Shown here piece after piece: positions 1 through 9,666 of a DNA stretch of 64,000 bases (position 1 is the first letter of the stretch; each line of letters opens with the position of its first letter). Source of the DNA: Pseudomonadota bacterium. GTDB lineage: Bacteria > Pseudomonadota > Alphaproteobacteria > Azospirillales > Azospirillaceae. The stretch lies in contig JAFAFA010000152.1 of NCBI GenBank assembly GCA_023423695.1, forward strand, positions 124,001-188,000, given 5' to 3'. Under the pieces are notes generated by a model, which had not been told where the DNA came from, did no database searches, and worked only from the letters and a program-made list of their open reading frames with translations. A program made the translations under genes and the position numbers.

Positions 1-1900
1 CACCGTTCTGGGCGACCAGTTGACCCTGCGCGCATCCGGCACCGGTGCGCAGGCTGTGGTGGAGAGCATCGCCGGGCTGATCGAAAGCGGCCTCGGCGAC
101 CCGATCGTGGAGGGAACCGCCACGGCTGCGGCCGTGACAACGGCTCCGGCCCCCACCGCACCGATCCAGCCGGCTGCCGAGGAGGAGAGTGGCCCGCCCT
201 TCGCCCCTGGCGAGCAAGTTCTGCTGAAGGGCACCATCGCCGTGCCGGGGCAGGCGGTGGGATCCGTCGTTCGCCGCTTCCGCAGCGCGGTGCGCGTGGC
301 GGAGGAGGGCGCCGGACCGGCGGTGGAGGAGCCGCGGCTGCGGCAGGCGCTGCACAGCGTGATCACGGAACTGGGCCGCTCGGCCGAGCGGATGCCGGAC
401 CATGCCGCCATCTTCCAGGCCCACCGCGAACTCCTGGACGATCCGGAACTGCTGGACGCCGCGCTCGCCGACATCCGCGCCGGCAAGAGCGCGGAATGGT
501 CATGGCAGCGGACGGCACGGCTGCAGGCCGACGCGCTGGCGGCGCTGGCCGACCCGCGCATGGCGGAACGGGCGGCCGACCTGCGCGACCTGGAACAGCA
601 GGTGCTGGCCGTGCTGGCCGGCAAGGCGCCGAGCGTCGGTCTGGCGGAACTGCCGGCCGGAAGCATCGTGCTGGCCGACGAGATCCTCCCGTCCGACCTT
701 GCCGGCGTTCCAGCCGGGCGGTTGGCCGGCATCGGCATGGTGCATGGCGGCCCGACCTCCCACGCCGTCATCCTGGCGGCGGCGCTCGGCGTGCCGACCG
801 TGGTGGCGCTCGGCCGGCAGGCGGAACGGGTGCCGGACGGCGCCCCCGTCGTGATCGACGGCAACCGCGGCGAACTGCTGGTCTTCCCGCCGGAAGACAT
901 GCTGGCGACGACCCGGACCGCCGTCGCCGCCCGCGCCGCGCGGCGCGAGGAGAACCGCCGCACCGCCGGCGAGGAGTGCCGGATGGCCGACGGTACGCGG
1001 ATCGAGGTGTTCGCCAACCTGGGCCGGGTCAGCGACGCCCCCGGCGCGGTGGTGGAGGGGGCGGAGGGCTGCGGTCTTCTGCGCACTGAATTCCTGTTCC
1101 TGGAACGCCAGTCCGCGCCTACGGAAGACGAGCAGCACCGGCAATACCAGCAGATCGCCGACGCGCTGGAAGGCCGTCCGCTGGTGATCCGCACGCTGGA
1201 TGTCGGCGGCGACAAGCCGCTGTCCTACCTGCCGCTGCCGAAGGAGGAGAATCCGGTGCTGGGCCTGCGCGGCGTCCGCGTCGGCCTGCGCGAACCGGAG
1301 CTTCTGCGCGCGCAGATCCGCGCGATCCTGTGGGTGAAGCCGGCGGGTGCCTGCCGCATCATGGTGCCGATGATCGCCTCGCCGTCGGAACTGCTGGCGG
1401 TGCGCCGGATGGTGGATGAGGAGCGCGAGAAACTCGGCCGCGCCGAACCGATCACGCTGGGTGCGATGATCGAGGTGCCGGCCGCGGCGCTGATCGCCGA
1501 CCGCATCGGCGCGGTGGCAGATTTCCTGTCCATCGGCACCAACGACCTGACCCAGTATGTGCTGGCGATGGACCGTGGCAACCCGCATGTGGCAGCCCAG
1601 CTCGATGCCCTGCATCCGGGCGTGCTGCGGCTGATCCGCCTCGCGGTGATGGGGGCCAAGACGCACGACCGGACCGTCGCGGTCTGCGGCGGCTCCGCCT
1701 CCGACCCGATGGCGGCACCGCTGCTGATCGGGCTGGGCGTGACGGAACTGTCGGCCACCCCGGCGGTGATCGCCGACCTGAAGGCCTTCATCCGCACCCT
1801 GCGCATGGAGGACTGCCGCCGTGTCGCCGAAGCGGCGCTGGGCACCGACAGCGCCGACGAGGTCCGCCGGCTGGTGGCGGAGACCTGGCCGGCGATCTGA
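1..1900 (+). CDS. Multiphosphoryl transfer protein (HPr-EI fusion), C-terminal part
   Basis: The gene runs in from the left edge. The first visible residues (VLGDQLTLRASG, then LIESGLGDP) match the end of an HPr domain, followed by a linker of Ala/Pro and a complete enzyme I domain. EI takes phosphate from phosphoenolpyruvate and passes it to HPr for sugar uptake by the PTS. The phospho-histidine motif GGPTSHAVILA, the RTEFLFL and GGDKPL segments and the GTNDLTQYVLAMDR PEP-binding segment are all present. The catalytic cysteine sits in VCGGSASDP, where most EI proteins have CGEMAGDP, so this loop is diverged. Fused EIIA-HPr-EI proteins of alphaproteobacteria (FruB type) usually serve fructose. 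Any EIIA part lies outside the window, so the sugar is not shown here. Confidence 0.9.
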   Translation, partial: TVLGDQLTLRASGTGAQAVVESIAGLIESGLGDPIVEGTATAAAVTTAPAPTAPIQPAAEEESGPPFAPGEQVLLKGTIAVPGQAVGSVVRRFRSAVRVAEEGAGPAVEEPRLRQALHSVITELGRSAERMPDHAAIFQAHRELLDDPELLDAALADIRAGKSAEWSWQRTARLQADALAALADPRMAERAADLRDLEQQVLAVLAGKAPSVGLAELPAGSIVLADEILPSDLAGVPAGRLAGIGMVHGGPTSHAVILAAALGVPTVVALGRQAERVPDGAPVVIDGNRGELLVFPPEDMLATTRTAVAARAARREENRRTAGEECRMADGTRIEVFANLGRVSDAPGAVVEGAEGCGLLRTEFLFLERQSAPTEDEQHRQYQQIADALEGRPLVIRTLDVGGDKPLSYLPLPKEENPVLGLRGVRVGLREPELLRAQIRAILWVKPAGACRIMVPMIASPSELLAVRRMVDEEREKLGRAEPITLGAMIEVPAAALIADRIGAVADFLSIGTNDLTQYVLAMDRGNPHVAAQLDALHPGVLRLIRLAVMGAKTHDRTVAVCGGSASDPMAAPLLIGLGVTELSATPAVIADLKAFIRTLRMEDCRRVAEAALGTDSADEVRRLVAETWPAI

Positions 1901-1935
1901 CGCCGGACTTGCACTCGATAGGTCCGCAACCGAAA

Positions 1936-1966
1936 GGCCGGCCGCCCCTTCCCGGGCGGACCGGCC
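1936..1966 (+). terminator. Hairpin after the PTS gene
   Basis: Twelve base pairs form between GGCCGGCCGCCC and GGGCGG-A-CCGGCC, with one bulged A and a loop of about six bases, 36 bases after the PTS stop codon. No strong T run follows, so this may be a weak intrinsic terminator or an mRNA-protecting hairpin. Confidence 0.55.
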
Positions 1967-2432
1967 AGGGCATCCGGCCACGGCGGTCACGGCGGCGGCT
2001 TTCGCTGAAGCTCTGCAACGCCGATCTGCAATCTGAGGTTGCGTCGACAACCTTATGAAAGCGACAGAAAGCATCCCGGCCTGTTCTTGGCTCTTTTATT
2101 CGAAGTTTCCGCAAAATTTACTGACCTTCGCCGCAGAGCCTGCTGCGGCATTTTGATCCACGCATTTGATATGTCTGCATTCTCCAAACCATCTGCGTTA
2201 GCATACTAGTATATCAACATCGAAGAAATGCCCCGCGAAAGGGTGTGTCCAGTCGTCAACAGGGGAAGAGCCGGGCCTACCAGCCGGCTTTCTTATCGTC
2301 TTTGGTTTGGACCATGGACCACGTTGAGAGCCTCTGCCTCGTGGGACCGGGCATTCCCGGACTTATGCCGGCCAGCGTCACCTTCGCTCTCTCCGTACAG
2401 GCCGGAACTCTTCGCATAAACAGGACTTGACC
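1967..2432. other. Intergenic region before the chemoreceptor gene
   Basis: No convincing gene. The stretch around 2090-2230 is clearly richer in A and T than its surroundings and includes CATACTAGTATATC; it probably holds the chemoreceptor promoter, but I could not fix -35/-10 boxes. Short open frames at 2228-2430 lack a ribosome site and any recognisable protein family. Confidence 0.4.
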
Positions 2433-4535
2433 ATGATCACGCTCCTTCCGCGTCTGTCGATCCGCGCCACGCTTGGCCTTGTCGTCGCTGCGCTGGGCCT
2501 GCTGCTGATCGCCACCAGCACCTATACGATGGTCGACGTGGTGAACCGTACGCGCACCGCCGACAAGGTCGCCACGCTCAGCGAGGCCAGCCGCGATTTG
2601 CTGCGAACGCTGCTGGCAATTCGGCTGGAGCGGGGTCTGGTCGGCCCGGCACTGGGGGCCGAAGGACAAGTCGGCGACGCCGAACTCCGCCAGATCTCCG
2701 CGAATCGTGAGGTGGCGGAGGCCGGCTACGCCGCCATCGCCGCCAAGCTGGGCGGGCTCGACCTTCCCGGCCTGCCGGCTGCAACGGAACAGCTGCGCAG
2801 CGCTCACGAGAGGCTTTCCGCCCTGCGCCGGCAGGTCGACGATGCTCTCCGGCAGGGGAAAGCGGCGCGTGATCCGGCGGTGGCCGCGGCCTGGGCGACC
2901 ACCCCGGTCGCCTATCTCGACGCGCTGACCGCCGCCACCGACCTGCTGGACGCGTCGCTGAAGCTGGCCGACCCGATGGTCGATCACCTGCTGGGCATCA
3001 AGCGCGCTGCCTGGAACACCCGGCTGAATGCCGGCGGCATGGCGCTGCGCATCCAGACTGCGGTCGCCACCGGTCAGGCCTGGACCCCGGCCGACGCACA
3101 GGCGGTGGCGGATGCGATCGGCCGCACCACCCAGGCCTGGACCCTTGTGACGGAATCCGCCGCCCGCCCCGATACGCCCGACGCCATCCGCGATGCGGTC
3201 GAGAAGGCGAAGGTGAATTTCGAAGGCCCTCTGGTCGAACAGCGCAAGGCGGTGCTCGCCGCCCTCGCCGAAGGACGCAAGTCGCCGGTGGAGATCGGCA
3301 CGATGCGCCGGCAGGACACCACCAGCCAGGGCTATATCGTCGACGCGGCGCTGGCCGCGGTGGACCAGATGGTCGCCCGTGCCGATACGGAGGCGGTGCG
3401 CGCAACGCGCGACGCCGTCATCGCCGGCCTTCTGGTGGTGGCCGCCATCGCCCTGACCATCGTCGGCCTGATCGTCGCCAAGCGCCGGGTGAGCGACCCC
3501 ATCCGCTCCATGACCGACGCGATGCGCCGGCTGGCCGACCGCGACATGGCGGTGGCGATCCCCGGACTGGACCGCAGCGACGAGATCGGCGGCATGGCCG
3601 CGGCCGTCACCGTGTTCCGCGACAGCATGATCACCGCCGACCGGCTCGCCGCCGAACAGGCGCGCGAACGGGCCGCCAAGGAGAAGCGCGCGGCTCATCT
3701 GGAAGCACTGATGCGCGACTTCGACGCCAAGGCGATGCACATCGTGGAGACCGTCGCGTCGGCCGCCACCGAGATGCAGGGCACCGCCGGTGCCATGTCC
3801 ACCACGGCCTCCCAGGCCAGCGAGCAGGCGACCGCCGTTGCCGCGGCGTCCGAACAGGCGTCCGCCAACGTCCAAACGGTGGCATCGGCGACGGAGGAAC
3901 TGTCGGCCTCGATCCTTGAGATCGGCCGCCAGATCGCCGCCTCCACCCGCATCTCGGGCGAAGCGGTGACCCAGGCCGAACAGACCAACACCACCATGCG
4001 CGTCCTGGTGGAAGCAGCCGACCAGATCGGCCATGTGGTGGAAATGATCAACACCATCGCCGCCCAGACCAACCTGCTGGCGCTGAACGCCACCATCGAG
4101 GCCGCCCGGGCCGGCGAGGCCGGCAAGGGCTTCGCCGTGGTGGCCGGCGAGGTGAAGGCGCTGGCCAGCCAGACCGCACGCGCCACCGACGAGATCCAGG
4201 CCAAGGTGCGGGAAATCCAGCTCGCCACCGGCGGCGCGCAGGAGGCGATCCAGGGCATCGGCCAGACCATCGGCCGCATCAGCGAGATCACCACCACCAT
4301 CGCCGCGGCCATCGAGGAGCAGGGCGCCGCCACCCGCGACATCGCCAGCAACGTGACGGAGGCCGCGCGCGGCACCACGTCGGTGTCCTCCACCATCGTC
4401 GGCGTCAACCATGCGGTGCTGGAGACCGGCTCCGCCGCCACAGACGTGCTGGACGCCGCCAGCAGCCTTGCCCGTGAAGCGGAAACCCTGCGCGGCGAGG
4501 TCACATCCTTCATCACCGCGGTGCGCGCGGCGTAA
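2433..4535 (+). CDS. Methyl-accepting chemotaxis protein
   Basis: Transmembrane chemoreceptor of 700 residues that passes ligand signals to CheA/CheW. There is one membrane helix near residues 10-30, a periplasmic sensor region of about 290 residues, and a second helix near 327-347 (IAGLLVVAAIALTIVGLIVA). A HAMP linker follows, then a signalling domain. The conserved hairpin tip reads IAAQTNLLALNATIEAARAG. I chose the ATG at 2433 because AGGA lies seven bases upstream; the in-frame TTG at 2427 is too close to that site. The sensor region resembles the helical-bundle type but its ligand cannot be read from sequence. No che genes adjoin, so it is an orphan receptor. It ends 30 bases from the convergent ROK gene. 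Confidence 0.93.
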   Translation: MITLLPRLSIRATLGLVVAALGLLLIATSTYTMVDVVNRTRTADKVATLSEASRDLLRTLLAIRLERGLVGPALGAEGQVGDAELRQISANREVAEAGYAAIAAKLGGLDLPGLPAATEQLRSAHERLSALRRQVDDALRQGKAARDPAVAAAWATTPVAYLDALTAATDLLDASLKLADPMVDHLLGIKRAAWNTRLNAGGMALRIQTAVATGQAWTPADAQAVADAIGRTTQAWTLVTESAARPDTPDAIRDAVEKAKVNFEGPLVEQRKAVLAALAEGRKSPVEIGTMRRQDTTSQGYIVDAALAAVDQMVARADTEAVRATRDAVIAGLLVVAAIALTIVGLIVAKRRVSDPIRSMTDAMRRLADRDMAVAIPGLDRSDEIGGMAAAVTVFRDSMITADRLAAEQARERAAKEKRAAHLEALMRDFDAKAMHIVETVASAATEMQGTAGAMSTTASQASEQATAVAAASEQASANVQTVASATEELSASILEIGRQIAASTRISGEAVTQAEQTNTTMRVLVEAADQIGHVVEMINTIAAQTNLLALNATIEAARAGEAGKGFAVVAGEVKALASQTARATDEIQAKVREIQLATGGAQEAIQGIGQTIGRISEITTTIAAAIEEQGAATRDIASNVTEAARGTTSVSSTIVGVNHAVLETGSAATDVLDAASSLAREAETLRGEVTSFITAVRAA

Positions 4536-4565
4536 CGCTCCTGCCGGGGCGGATCACGCGCGGTA

Positions 4566-5783
4566 TCAGGGGCGGCTGGCCCGCTCCCTGCCCGCTCCCG
4601 CCAGCATGGTTTCCTGCACCGCCATCACCGCCGCCCCGATCACCCCGGCACTCTCTACCTCCGGCACATACTGGATGTCGAGATGCCGGGTGGAAAGGGC
4701 GAGCGAGCGCTGGTAGACGCTCTGCCGGATCGAGGCCAGCAGCAGCGGGCCGATCCGGGCGACGCCACCACCGATGAAGATGTGCGATGGGTTGAAGAAA
4801 TTGACCACCGCGGCCAGCATCCGCCCGATATGGGCGCCGGCCTGCTGGACGATGGCGTTCGCCGCCGCATCTCCCGCCCGGCTGGCATTGCCGAGATCGA
4901 CTGTGGTCAGCGCGCCGTTGCGGTCCAGCAGGTCCATCAGCCGCGCGCTTTCCCCGGCGCGGGCGGCTTCCTCCGCCATGCGGGCGATGGCCGGGCCGGC
5001 CGCCATCGCCTCGACACAGCCGGCATTGCCGCAATGGCAGAGCGGTCCCTGCGGATCGACGCAGATATGCCCGACGTCGCCGGCCGACCCGTCGCGCCCG
5101 CGATAGACCATGCCGTGGCAGATGATGCCACAGCCGATGCCGGTGCCGATCTTGATGACCAGGAAGTTCTGAAGCTGCCCGCGCAGGCGCCAGTGGGTGC
5201 CCAGCGCCATGATGTTAACGTCATTGTCGACGAAGACCGGGGCGGCATAGTCCTGCGCCAGACAATCGCGGATCGAGAAGCTCTCCCACCCCGGCAGCAG
5301 CGGCGGGTTGACCAGCATGCCGCTGTCGAAGGCGACCGGTCCCGGCACGCCGACTCCGATCCCCAGCACCTGCGCGGCGCCGACTCCGCAGCGTTCCCGC
5401 GCCTCGCGCAGCAGATCTCGCACGCGTGCGAACAGGGCGGCCGGACCGTGGCGGACGTCGGCCGGTTCCGACCTGTGGTCCAGCACCGTCATGTCGGGTG
5501 CGAGCAGAGCGACATCGAGGCTGGTGGCGCCGATGTCGATCCCCGCCAGCACTCCCATGCGGTGGCTCAGCCGAAGCACCTCTGGTCGCCGCCCGCCGGA
5601 CGAGGGCTGCACCCCGCCTTCCTCGATCAGCTCGCGCCCGATCAGGCTGGATATCGCGAGGTTGGCTTTGCTCTTGGAGAAGTCGACCGACGAGGCCAAT
5701 TCGCCGCGCGACAGCCCGCCCGACCAGAACAGCCGCTCCAACATGGCGCGCTCGCCGTCCGACAGACGTTGCCAGTCAACCAT
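4566..5783 (-). CDS. ROK-family transcriptional regulator
   Basis: NagC/XylR-type repressor of 405 residues. It has an N-terminal winged helix (LSRGELASSVDFSKSKANLAISSL, split by the wing) and a C-terminal sugar-kinase-like fold. The fold carries GIDIGATSLDVALL near residue 90, and a zinc-type cluster CHCGNAGCVEAMAAGPA with the usual Cys residues. The start is MVDWQRL because AGAAAGG lies nine bases before it. The open frame continues upstream to 5873 only because it reads into a palindromic repeat. It is divergent from the ribose-type ABC operon and is the obvious candidate to control it, with the transported sugar or its phosphate as inducer (inference). Confidence 0.88.
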   Translation of the reverse strand: MVDWQRLSDGERAMLERLFWSGGLSRGELASSVDFSKSKANLAISSLIGRELIEEGGVQPSSGGRRPEVLRLSHRMGVLAGIDIGATSLDVALLAPDMTVLDHRSEPADVRHGPAALFARVRDLLREARERCGVGAAQVLGIGVGVPGPVAFDSGMLVNPPLLPGWESFSIRDCLAQDYAAPVFVDNDVNIMALGTHWRLRGQLQNFLVIKIGTGIGCGIICHGMVYRGRDGSAGDVGHICVDPQGPLCHCGNAGCVEAMAAGPAIARMAEEAARAGESARLMDLLDRNGALTTVDLGNASRAGDAAANAIVQQAGAHIGRMLAAVVNFFNPSHIFIGGGVARIGPLLLASIRQSVYQRSLALSTRHLDIQYVPEVESAGVIGAAVMAVQETMLAGAGRERASRP

Positions 5784-5815
5784 CGACGTGTGCCTTTCTG
5801 AACATGGGAAGTTAG

Positions 5816-5917
5816 ACCCCCACCTAAACCTCCCCCGCTGAGCGGGGGAGGGACTGCCGCTGAGCGCCGACAAAGCTCAAATCCCCCCGCCAAGCGGGAG
5901 AGGGTCAGGGTGGGGGC
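5816..5917. repeat. REPIN-like palindromic repeat, copy 1
   Basis: About 102 bases with two arms in inverted orientation. Each arm carries its own small hairpin (CCCCCGCtgaGCGGGGG on the left; CCCGCttgGCGGG read on the opposite strand at the right), and the outer ends pair (CCCCCACC against GGTGGGGG). The same architecture and near-identical arm sequence recur at 9667-9767. It sits in the divergent region between the ROK gene and the ABC operon. Confidence 0.75.
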
Positions 5918-6142
5918 ATTCGAAGCCAGCACCACCTCATCTCCCTACCACACCCACCCCACTTTTGCCAAATTATGTTCGAAGTCGTCCATTGTCTGTC
6001 CAAAGCGTCGGGCTTACCATCCGCTTAACAGACGAAGCGGCGTCTTCCGGGACGACACGCTCCGCGATGGGAGAAACGTCATGGACGGCATGCGACCCGC
6101 CACAACGCGGTGGGTGGAAGTGCCGTCAAGGGGTGCGGAGCC
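5918..6142. promoter_or_regulatory. Divergent control region upstream of the sugar ABC operon
   Basis: This non-coding stretch must hold the promoter of the ABC operon and possibly a ROK operator. It has an AT-richer core near 5960-6000 (TTTTGCCAAATTATG). I do not see a clear inverted repeat or a confident -35/-10 pair. Confidence 0.35.
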
Positions 6143-7660
6143 ATGAGCCTGCATGTCGCCTTCGACGGCATCACCAAGGAATTCGGACCCGTGCGCGTGC
6201 TGCACGGCGTCAGCTTCGACCTGTATCCGGGCCGGGTGCATGGTCTGCTGGGCGAGAATGGCGCCGGCAAATCGACGCTGATGAAGATCCTCGCCGGCTA
6301 TCACGCGCACACCTCCGGCACGTTGCGCATCGACGGCGAAGCGGTGAGCTTCACAAGCTCCCGCGACGCCGAGAAGCGCGGGATCGTGCTGATCCACCAG
6401 GAACTCAGCCTTGCCGACGACCTCACCGTCGTCCAGAACATGTTCCTCGGCCACGAGATCAAGCGCGGCTGGCTGCTGGACGACCGCGCCATGCGCGAAC
6501 AGGCGGCACAAGCCCTGCGTCAGGTCGGCTTTGAACGCGATCCCGATACCAAGGTGCGCGACCTGATCGTCGCCGAAAAGCAGCTGGTGGAGATCGCCAA
6601 GGCTCAGCTGCGCAACGCCCGTCTGCTGATCATGGACGAGCCGACCGCCAGCCTGACACCGTCCGAATGCGACCGGCTGTTCGCGCTGATCGACCGGCTG
6701 AGGCAGAACGGCGTCACCATCGTCTACATCTCGCACAAGCTGGACGAGGTGGAGCGGATCACCGACGAGGTGATCGTGATGCGCGACGGCCGCTTCGTCG
6801 CCCGCGCGCCCACCGCCGAGACGCCGCGCCAGCGCATGGCGACGCTGATGGTCGGGCGCGAACTGACCGACATGTTCCCGGACAAGCACATTCCGGCCAT
6901 CGGCAAGCCGCTGATGGCGGTGCGCGGACTGACCGTGCCCGGCTGGGCGGAAGATGTGAGCTTCGACCTCCATCCCGGCGAGATCCTGGGCTTCGCCGGT
7001 CTGGTGGGCGCCGGCCGCACCGAACTGTTCGAAGGCATCCTCGGCCTGCGCCCGCGCAGCGGCGGAACCGTCGAGATCGAAGGCCGCCCGGTTTCCTTGC
7101 GCAGCCCGCGCGAGGCGATGCGCAACGGCCTGACCTATCTCAGCGAGGATCGCAAAGGCAAGGGCCTGCATGTCAACATGAGGTTGCGCGACAACCTCAC
7201 CCTGATGACGCTACGCCACCACGCCCAGCCGCTGCTGTCGCCGGCCTCGGAGGACCGGGCGCTGGAACATGCCGTGGCCAGCTTCGGCATCCGCGGCAAT
7301 CCGCAGGGAACGGCGTCGTCGCTGTCCGGCGGCAACCAGCAGAAGCTGGCCATCGCCAAGTTCCTGGAGCCGGACCCGCGCGTTTTCGTGCTGGACGAGC
7401 CGACGCGCGGCGTCGATGTCGGCGCCAAGCGGGACATCTATTTCCTGATCGCGCGGCTAGCCGCCGAAGGGCGCGGCGTGATCGTGATTTCATCGGAACT
7501 GATCGAACTGATCGGGCTCTGCCACCGGGTGATCGTGATGCGCGGACGACGGGTGACCGCGACCGTGCCCGCCGACCGGCTCAGCGAAGAGGAGTTGATT
7601 GCCCATGCCATCGGGACAGATGCCAGCGGGACAGACATCGGCACCCACGCCCGTCACTGA
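6143..7660 (+). CDS. Sugar ABC transporter, double ATPase subunit (RbsA/MglA type)
   Basis: Cytoplasmic ATPase of 505 residues powering sugar import. It has two ABC domains in tandem. The first is canonical, with Walker A GENGAGKST near residue 38, and Walker B LLIMDEPTASL. The second has the degenerate Walker A GLVGAGRTEL and the signature LSGGNQQKLAIAKFL, as usual for the ribose/galactose family. The ATG at 6143 follows AAGGGG by about nine bases. It is first in an operon with the permease (10-base gap) and binding protein. Gene order ATPase, permease, binding protein, isomerase, dehydrogenase suggests a dedicated uptake and oxidation cassette. Confidence 0.93.
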   Translation: MSLHVAFDGITKEFGPVRVLHGVSFDLYPGRVHGLLGENGAGKSTLMKILAGYHAHTSGTLRIDGEAVSFTSSRDAEKRGIVLIHQELSLADDLTVVQNMFLGHEIKRGWLLDDRAMREQAAQALRQVGFERDPDTKVRDLIVAEKQLVEIAKAQLRNARLLIMDEPTASLTPSECDRLFALIDRLRQNGVTIVYISHKLDEVERITDEVIVMRDGRFVARAPTAETPRQRMATLMVGRELTDMFPDKHIPAIGKPLMAVRGLTVPGWAEDVSFDLHPGEILGFAGLVGAGRTELFEGILGLRPRSGGTVEIEGRPVSLRSPREAMRNGLTYLSEDRKGKGLHVNMRLRDNLTLMTLRHHAQPLLSPASEDRALEHAVASFGIRGNPQGTASSLSGGNQQKLAIAKFLEPDPRVFVLDEPTRGVDVGAKRDIYFLIARLAAEGRGVIVISSELIELIGLCHRVIVMRGRRVTATVPADRLSEEELIAHAIGTDASGTDIGTHARH

Positions 7661-7670
7661 GGCCCGCCCC

Positions 7671-8645
7671 ATGACCACCGGCAAGCCGGCGCGCCGTTTC
7701 GATCCGCACCGCTTCGGCCCGGTCATCGGGCTGGTGCTGCTGCTGATCGTCGGCACGGCACTGAACCCGGATTTCGCGACCTGGGACAACCTGATGAACG
7801 TGCTGACACGTACGGCCTTCATCGGGATCATCTCGATCGGCATGTGCTTCGTCATCATCTCCGGCGGCATCGACCTTTCGGTGGGGTCGATGGCGGCGCT
7901 GATCGCCGGCGGCATGATCCTGCTGATGAACGCGCTGGCCGCATCGGTCGGCTCACCGGTCGCGGTGGTGGCGCTCGGCATGCTGTTTGCGCTGCTGCTG
8001 GGCGGCGGCTTCGGGCTGGCGCATGGCTATTTGGTGACACGGGGACGGATCGAGCCCTTCATCGTCACGCTGGGCACGCTGGGCATCTTCCGCGCCGTGC
8101 TGACTTGGCTGGCCGACGGCGGCGCCATCACGCTGGACAACGATCTGTCGGAGGCCTACGGCCCGGTCTATTACGGCAGCCTGCTCGGCATTCCGGTGCC
8201 GGTCTGGGTCTTCCTGGCGGTGTCGGTGGCGGGTGCCGTTCTGCTGAACCGCACCGCCTTCGGCCGCTATGTCCAGGCCATCGGCTCCAACGAACAGGTG
8301 GCCCGCTTCGCCGCGGTCGATGTCGACCGGGTGAAGCTGCTGACCTACGGGCTGCTGGGCGTCTGCGTCGGCATCGCCACGGTGCTGTATGTGCCGCGGC
8401 TGGGTTCCGCCTCCCCCACCACCGGACTGCTGTGGGAGCTTGAAGCGATAGCCGCGGTGATCGTCGGCGGCACCTCCTTCAAGGGGGGCGAAGGCCGCAT
8501 CGCCGGAACGGTGATCGGTGCGGTGCTGCTGTCGGTGATCAGCAACATCCTGAACCTGACCAGCATCATCAGCGTCTATCTGAACGCGGCGGTCCAGGGC
8601 TGCGTCATCATCGCCGTCGCCTTCCTGCAGCGCCGGCGTCCTTAA
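7671..8645 (+). CDS. Sugar ABC transporter permease (RbsC type)
   Basis: Integral membrane subunit of 324 residues with about eight to ten hydrophobic helices. It carries the family motif ISGGIDLSVGSMAAL near residue 60 and the cytoplasmic loop GRYVQAIGSNEQVARFAAVDV that contacts the ATPase. The start at 7671 is preceded by GAGG at eight bases. An in-frame ATG at 7599 would overlap the ATPase gene by 62 bases and add a Gln/Pro-rich tail not typical of the family, so I prefer the shorter form. Confidence 0.92.
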   Translation: MTTGKPARRFDPHRFGPVIGLVLLLIVGTALNPDFATWDNLMNVLTRTAFIGIISIGMCFVIISGGIDLSVGSMAALIAGGMILLMNALAASVGSPVAVVALGMLFALLLGGGFGLAHGYLVTRGRIEPFIVTLGTLGIFRAVLTWLADGGAITLDNDLSEAYGPVYYGSLLGIPVPVWVFLAVSVAGAVLLNRTAFGRYVQAIGSNEQVARFAAVDVDRVKLLTYGLLGVCVGIATVLYVPRLGSASPTTGLLWELEAIAAVIVGGTSFKGGEGRIAGTVIGAVLLSVISNILNLTSIISVYLNAAVQGCVIIAVAFLQRRRP

Positions 8646-8670
8646 AACAAACATAAGGAGGAGAAACGTC

Positions 8671-9651
8671 ATGTCGGAAGTTGCGCGTTACACCCGTCGC
8701 ATGGTGCTGGGCACGGGCTTGGCGATGGCGGCGACGGTCGCCCTCGGCGGCGTCGCCTTCGCGGCGGACACGGTGAAGCTGGGCGTCAGCATCCCGGCCG
8801 CCACCCATGGCTTTACCGGCGGCATCGTCTGGTGGGCCAACCAGGCGAAGGCGGAGCTTGAAAAGGCCCATCCCAACCTGAAGATCACCGTCAAGACCGC
8901 CAGCGGCGCGCCGGAACAGGCGAACCAGCTTCAGGATCTGGTGACGGTGACCAAGATCGACTCGCTGGTCATCTTCCCCTTCGAATCCGCCGCCCTGACC
9001 CAGCCGGTGATGCAGGCTAAGAAGAAGGGCGTCTACGTCACCGTCGTCGACCGCGGCCTGACGGATCCCAGCGCGCAGGACGCCTACATCGCCGGCGACA
9101 ACACCGCCTTCGGCCGCATCCCCGCCGAATACATCGCGAAGAAGTACAACGGCAAGGCCAACATCGTGGCGCTCCGCGGCATCCCGACCACGCTCGACAA
9201 CGAGCGCTGGGAGGCCTTCACCGCCGTGATGAAGCAGCATCCGGACATCAAGATCCTGGACGCCAAATACGCCAACTGGAACCGCGACGACGCCTTCAAG
9301 GTGACGCAGGACTTCCTGACCCGCTTCAAGGAGATCGACGTCATCTGGGCCGCCGACGACGACATGGCCTTCGGCGTGCTGAAGGCAATCGAGCAGGCCA
9401 AGCGCACCGACATCAAGGAGGTGTTCGGCGGCGCCGGGTCCAAGACGATGGTGAAGACCATCATGGACGGCTCCAACCCGCTGCTTCACGCCGACGTGTC
9501 CTATTCGCCAAAGTTCATCTACGACGCCATCAAGATGACCGCCGAAGCGCGTCTGAAGGGCGACAAGCTGCCGGCGACCTACATCATCCCGTCGGCGCTG
9601 ATCACCAAGGAGAATGCCAAGGAATTCTACTTCGCGGATTCGCCGTACTGA
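8671..9651 (+). CDS. Periplasmic sugar-binding protein of ABC transporter
   Basis: Ribose-binding-protein-like receptor of 326 residues. It begins with a signal peptide (TRRMVLGTG followed by a hydrophobic stretch, likely cleaved after VAFA); the paired arginines make Tat export possible but not certain. The mature part starts DTVKLGVSIPAATHGFTGG and has the two-lobed type I fold pattern, with IAGDNTAFGR and WAADDDMAFGVLKAIE. A strong AAGGAGGAG ribosome site lies about six bases upstream, fitting the high expression usual for binding proteins. Sugar specificity is not readable from sequence. Confidence 0.92.
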   Translation: MSEVARYTRRMVLGTGLAMAATVALGGVAFAADTVKLGVSIPAATHGFTGGIVWWANQAKAELEKAHPNLKITVKTASGAPEQANQLQDLVTVTKIDSLVIFPFESAALTQPVMQAKKKGVYVTVVDRGLTDPSAQDAYIAGDNTAFGRIPAEYIAKKYNGKANIVALRGIPTTLDNERWEAFTAVMKQHPDIKILDAKYANWNRDDAFKVTQDFLTRFKEIDVIWAADDDMAFGVLKAIEQAKRTDIKEVFGGAGSKTMVKTIMDGSNPLLHADVSYSPKFIYDAIKMTAEARLKGDKLPATYIIPSALITKENAKEFYFADSPY

Positions 9652-9666
9652 GAATCAGCGCCGGTT

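Noticed and set aside
2228..2430. Two short open frames before the chemoreceptor
   Set aside because: No ribosome site, no family, and they overlap each other in different frames.
2277..4412. Long minus-strand open frame opposite the chemoreceptor gene
   Set aside because: Translation is Gly/His/Asp-rich without motifs, and the opposite strand encodes a complete chemoreceptor.
5784..5873. N-terminal extension of the ROK regulator
   Set aside because: The extra residues come from reading into the palindromic repeat; a good ribosome site precedes the internal MVDWQRL start.
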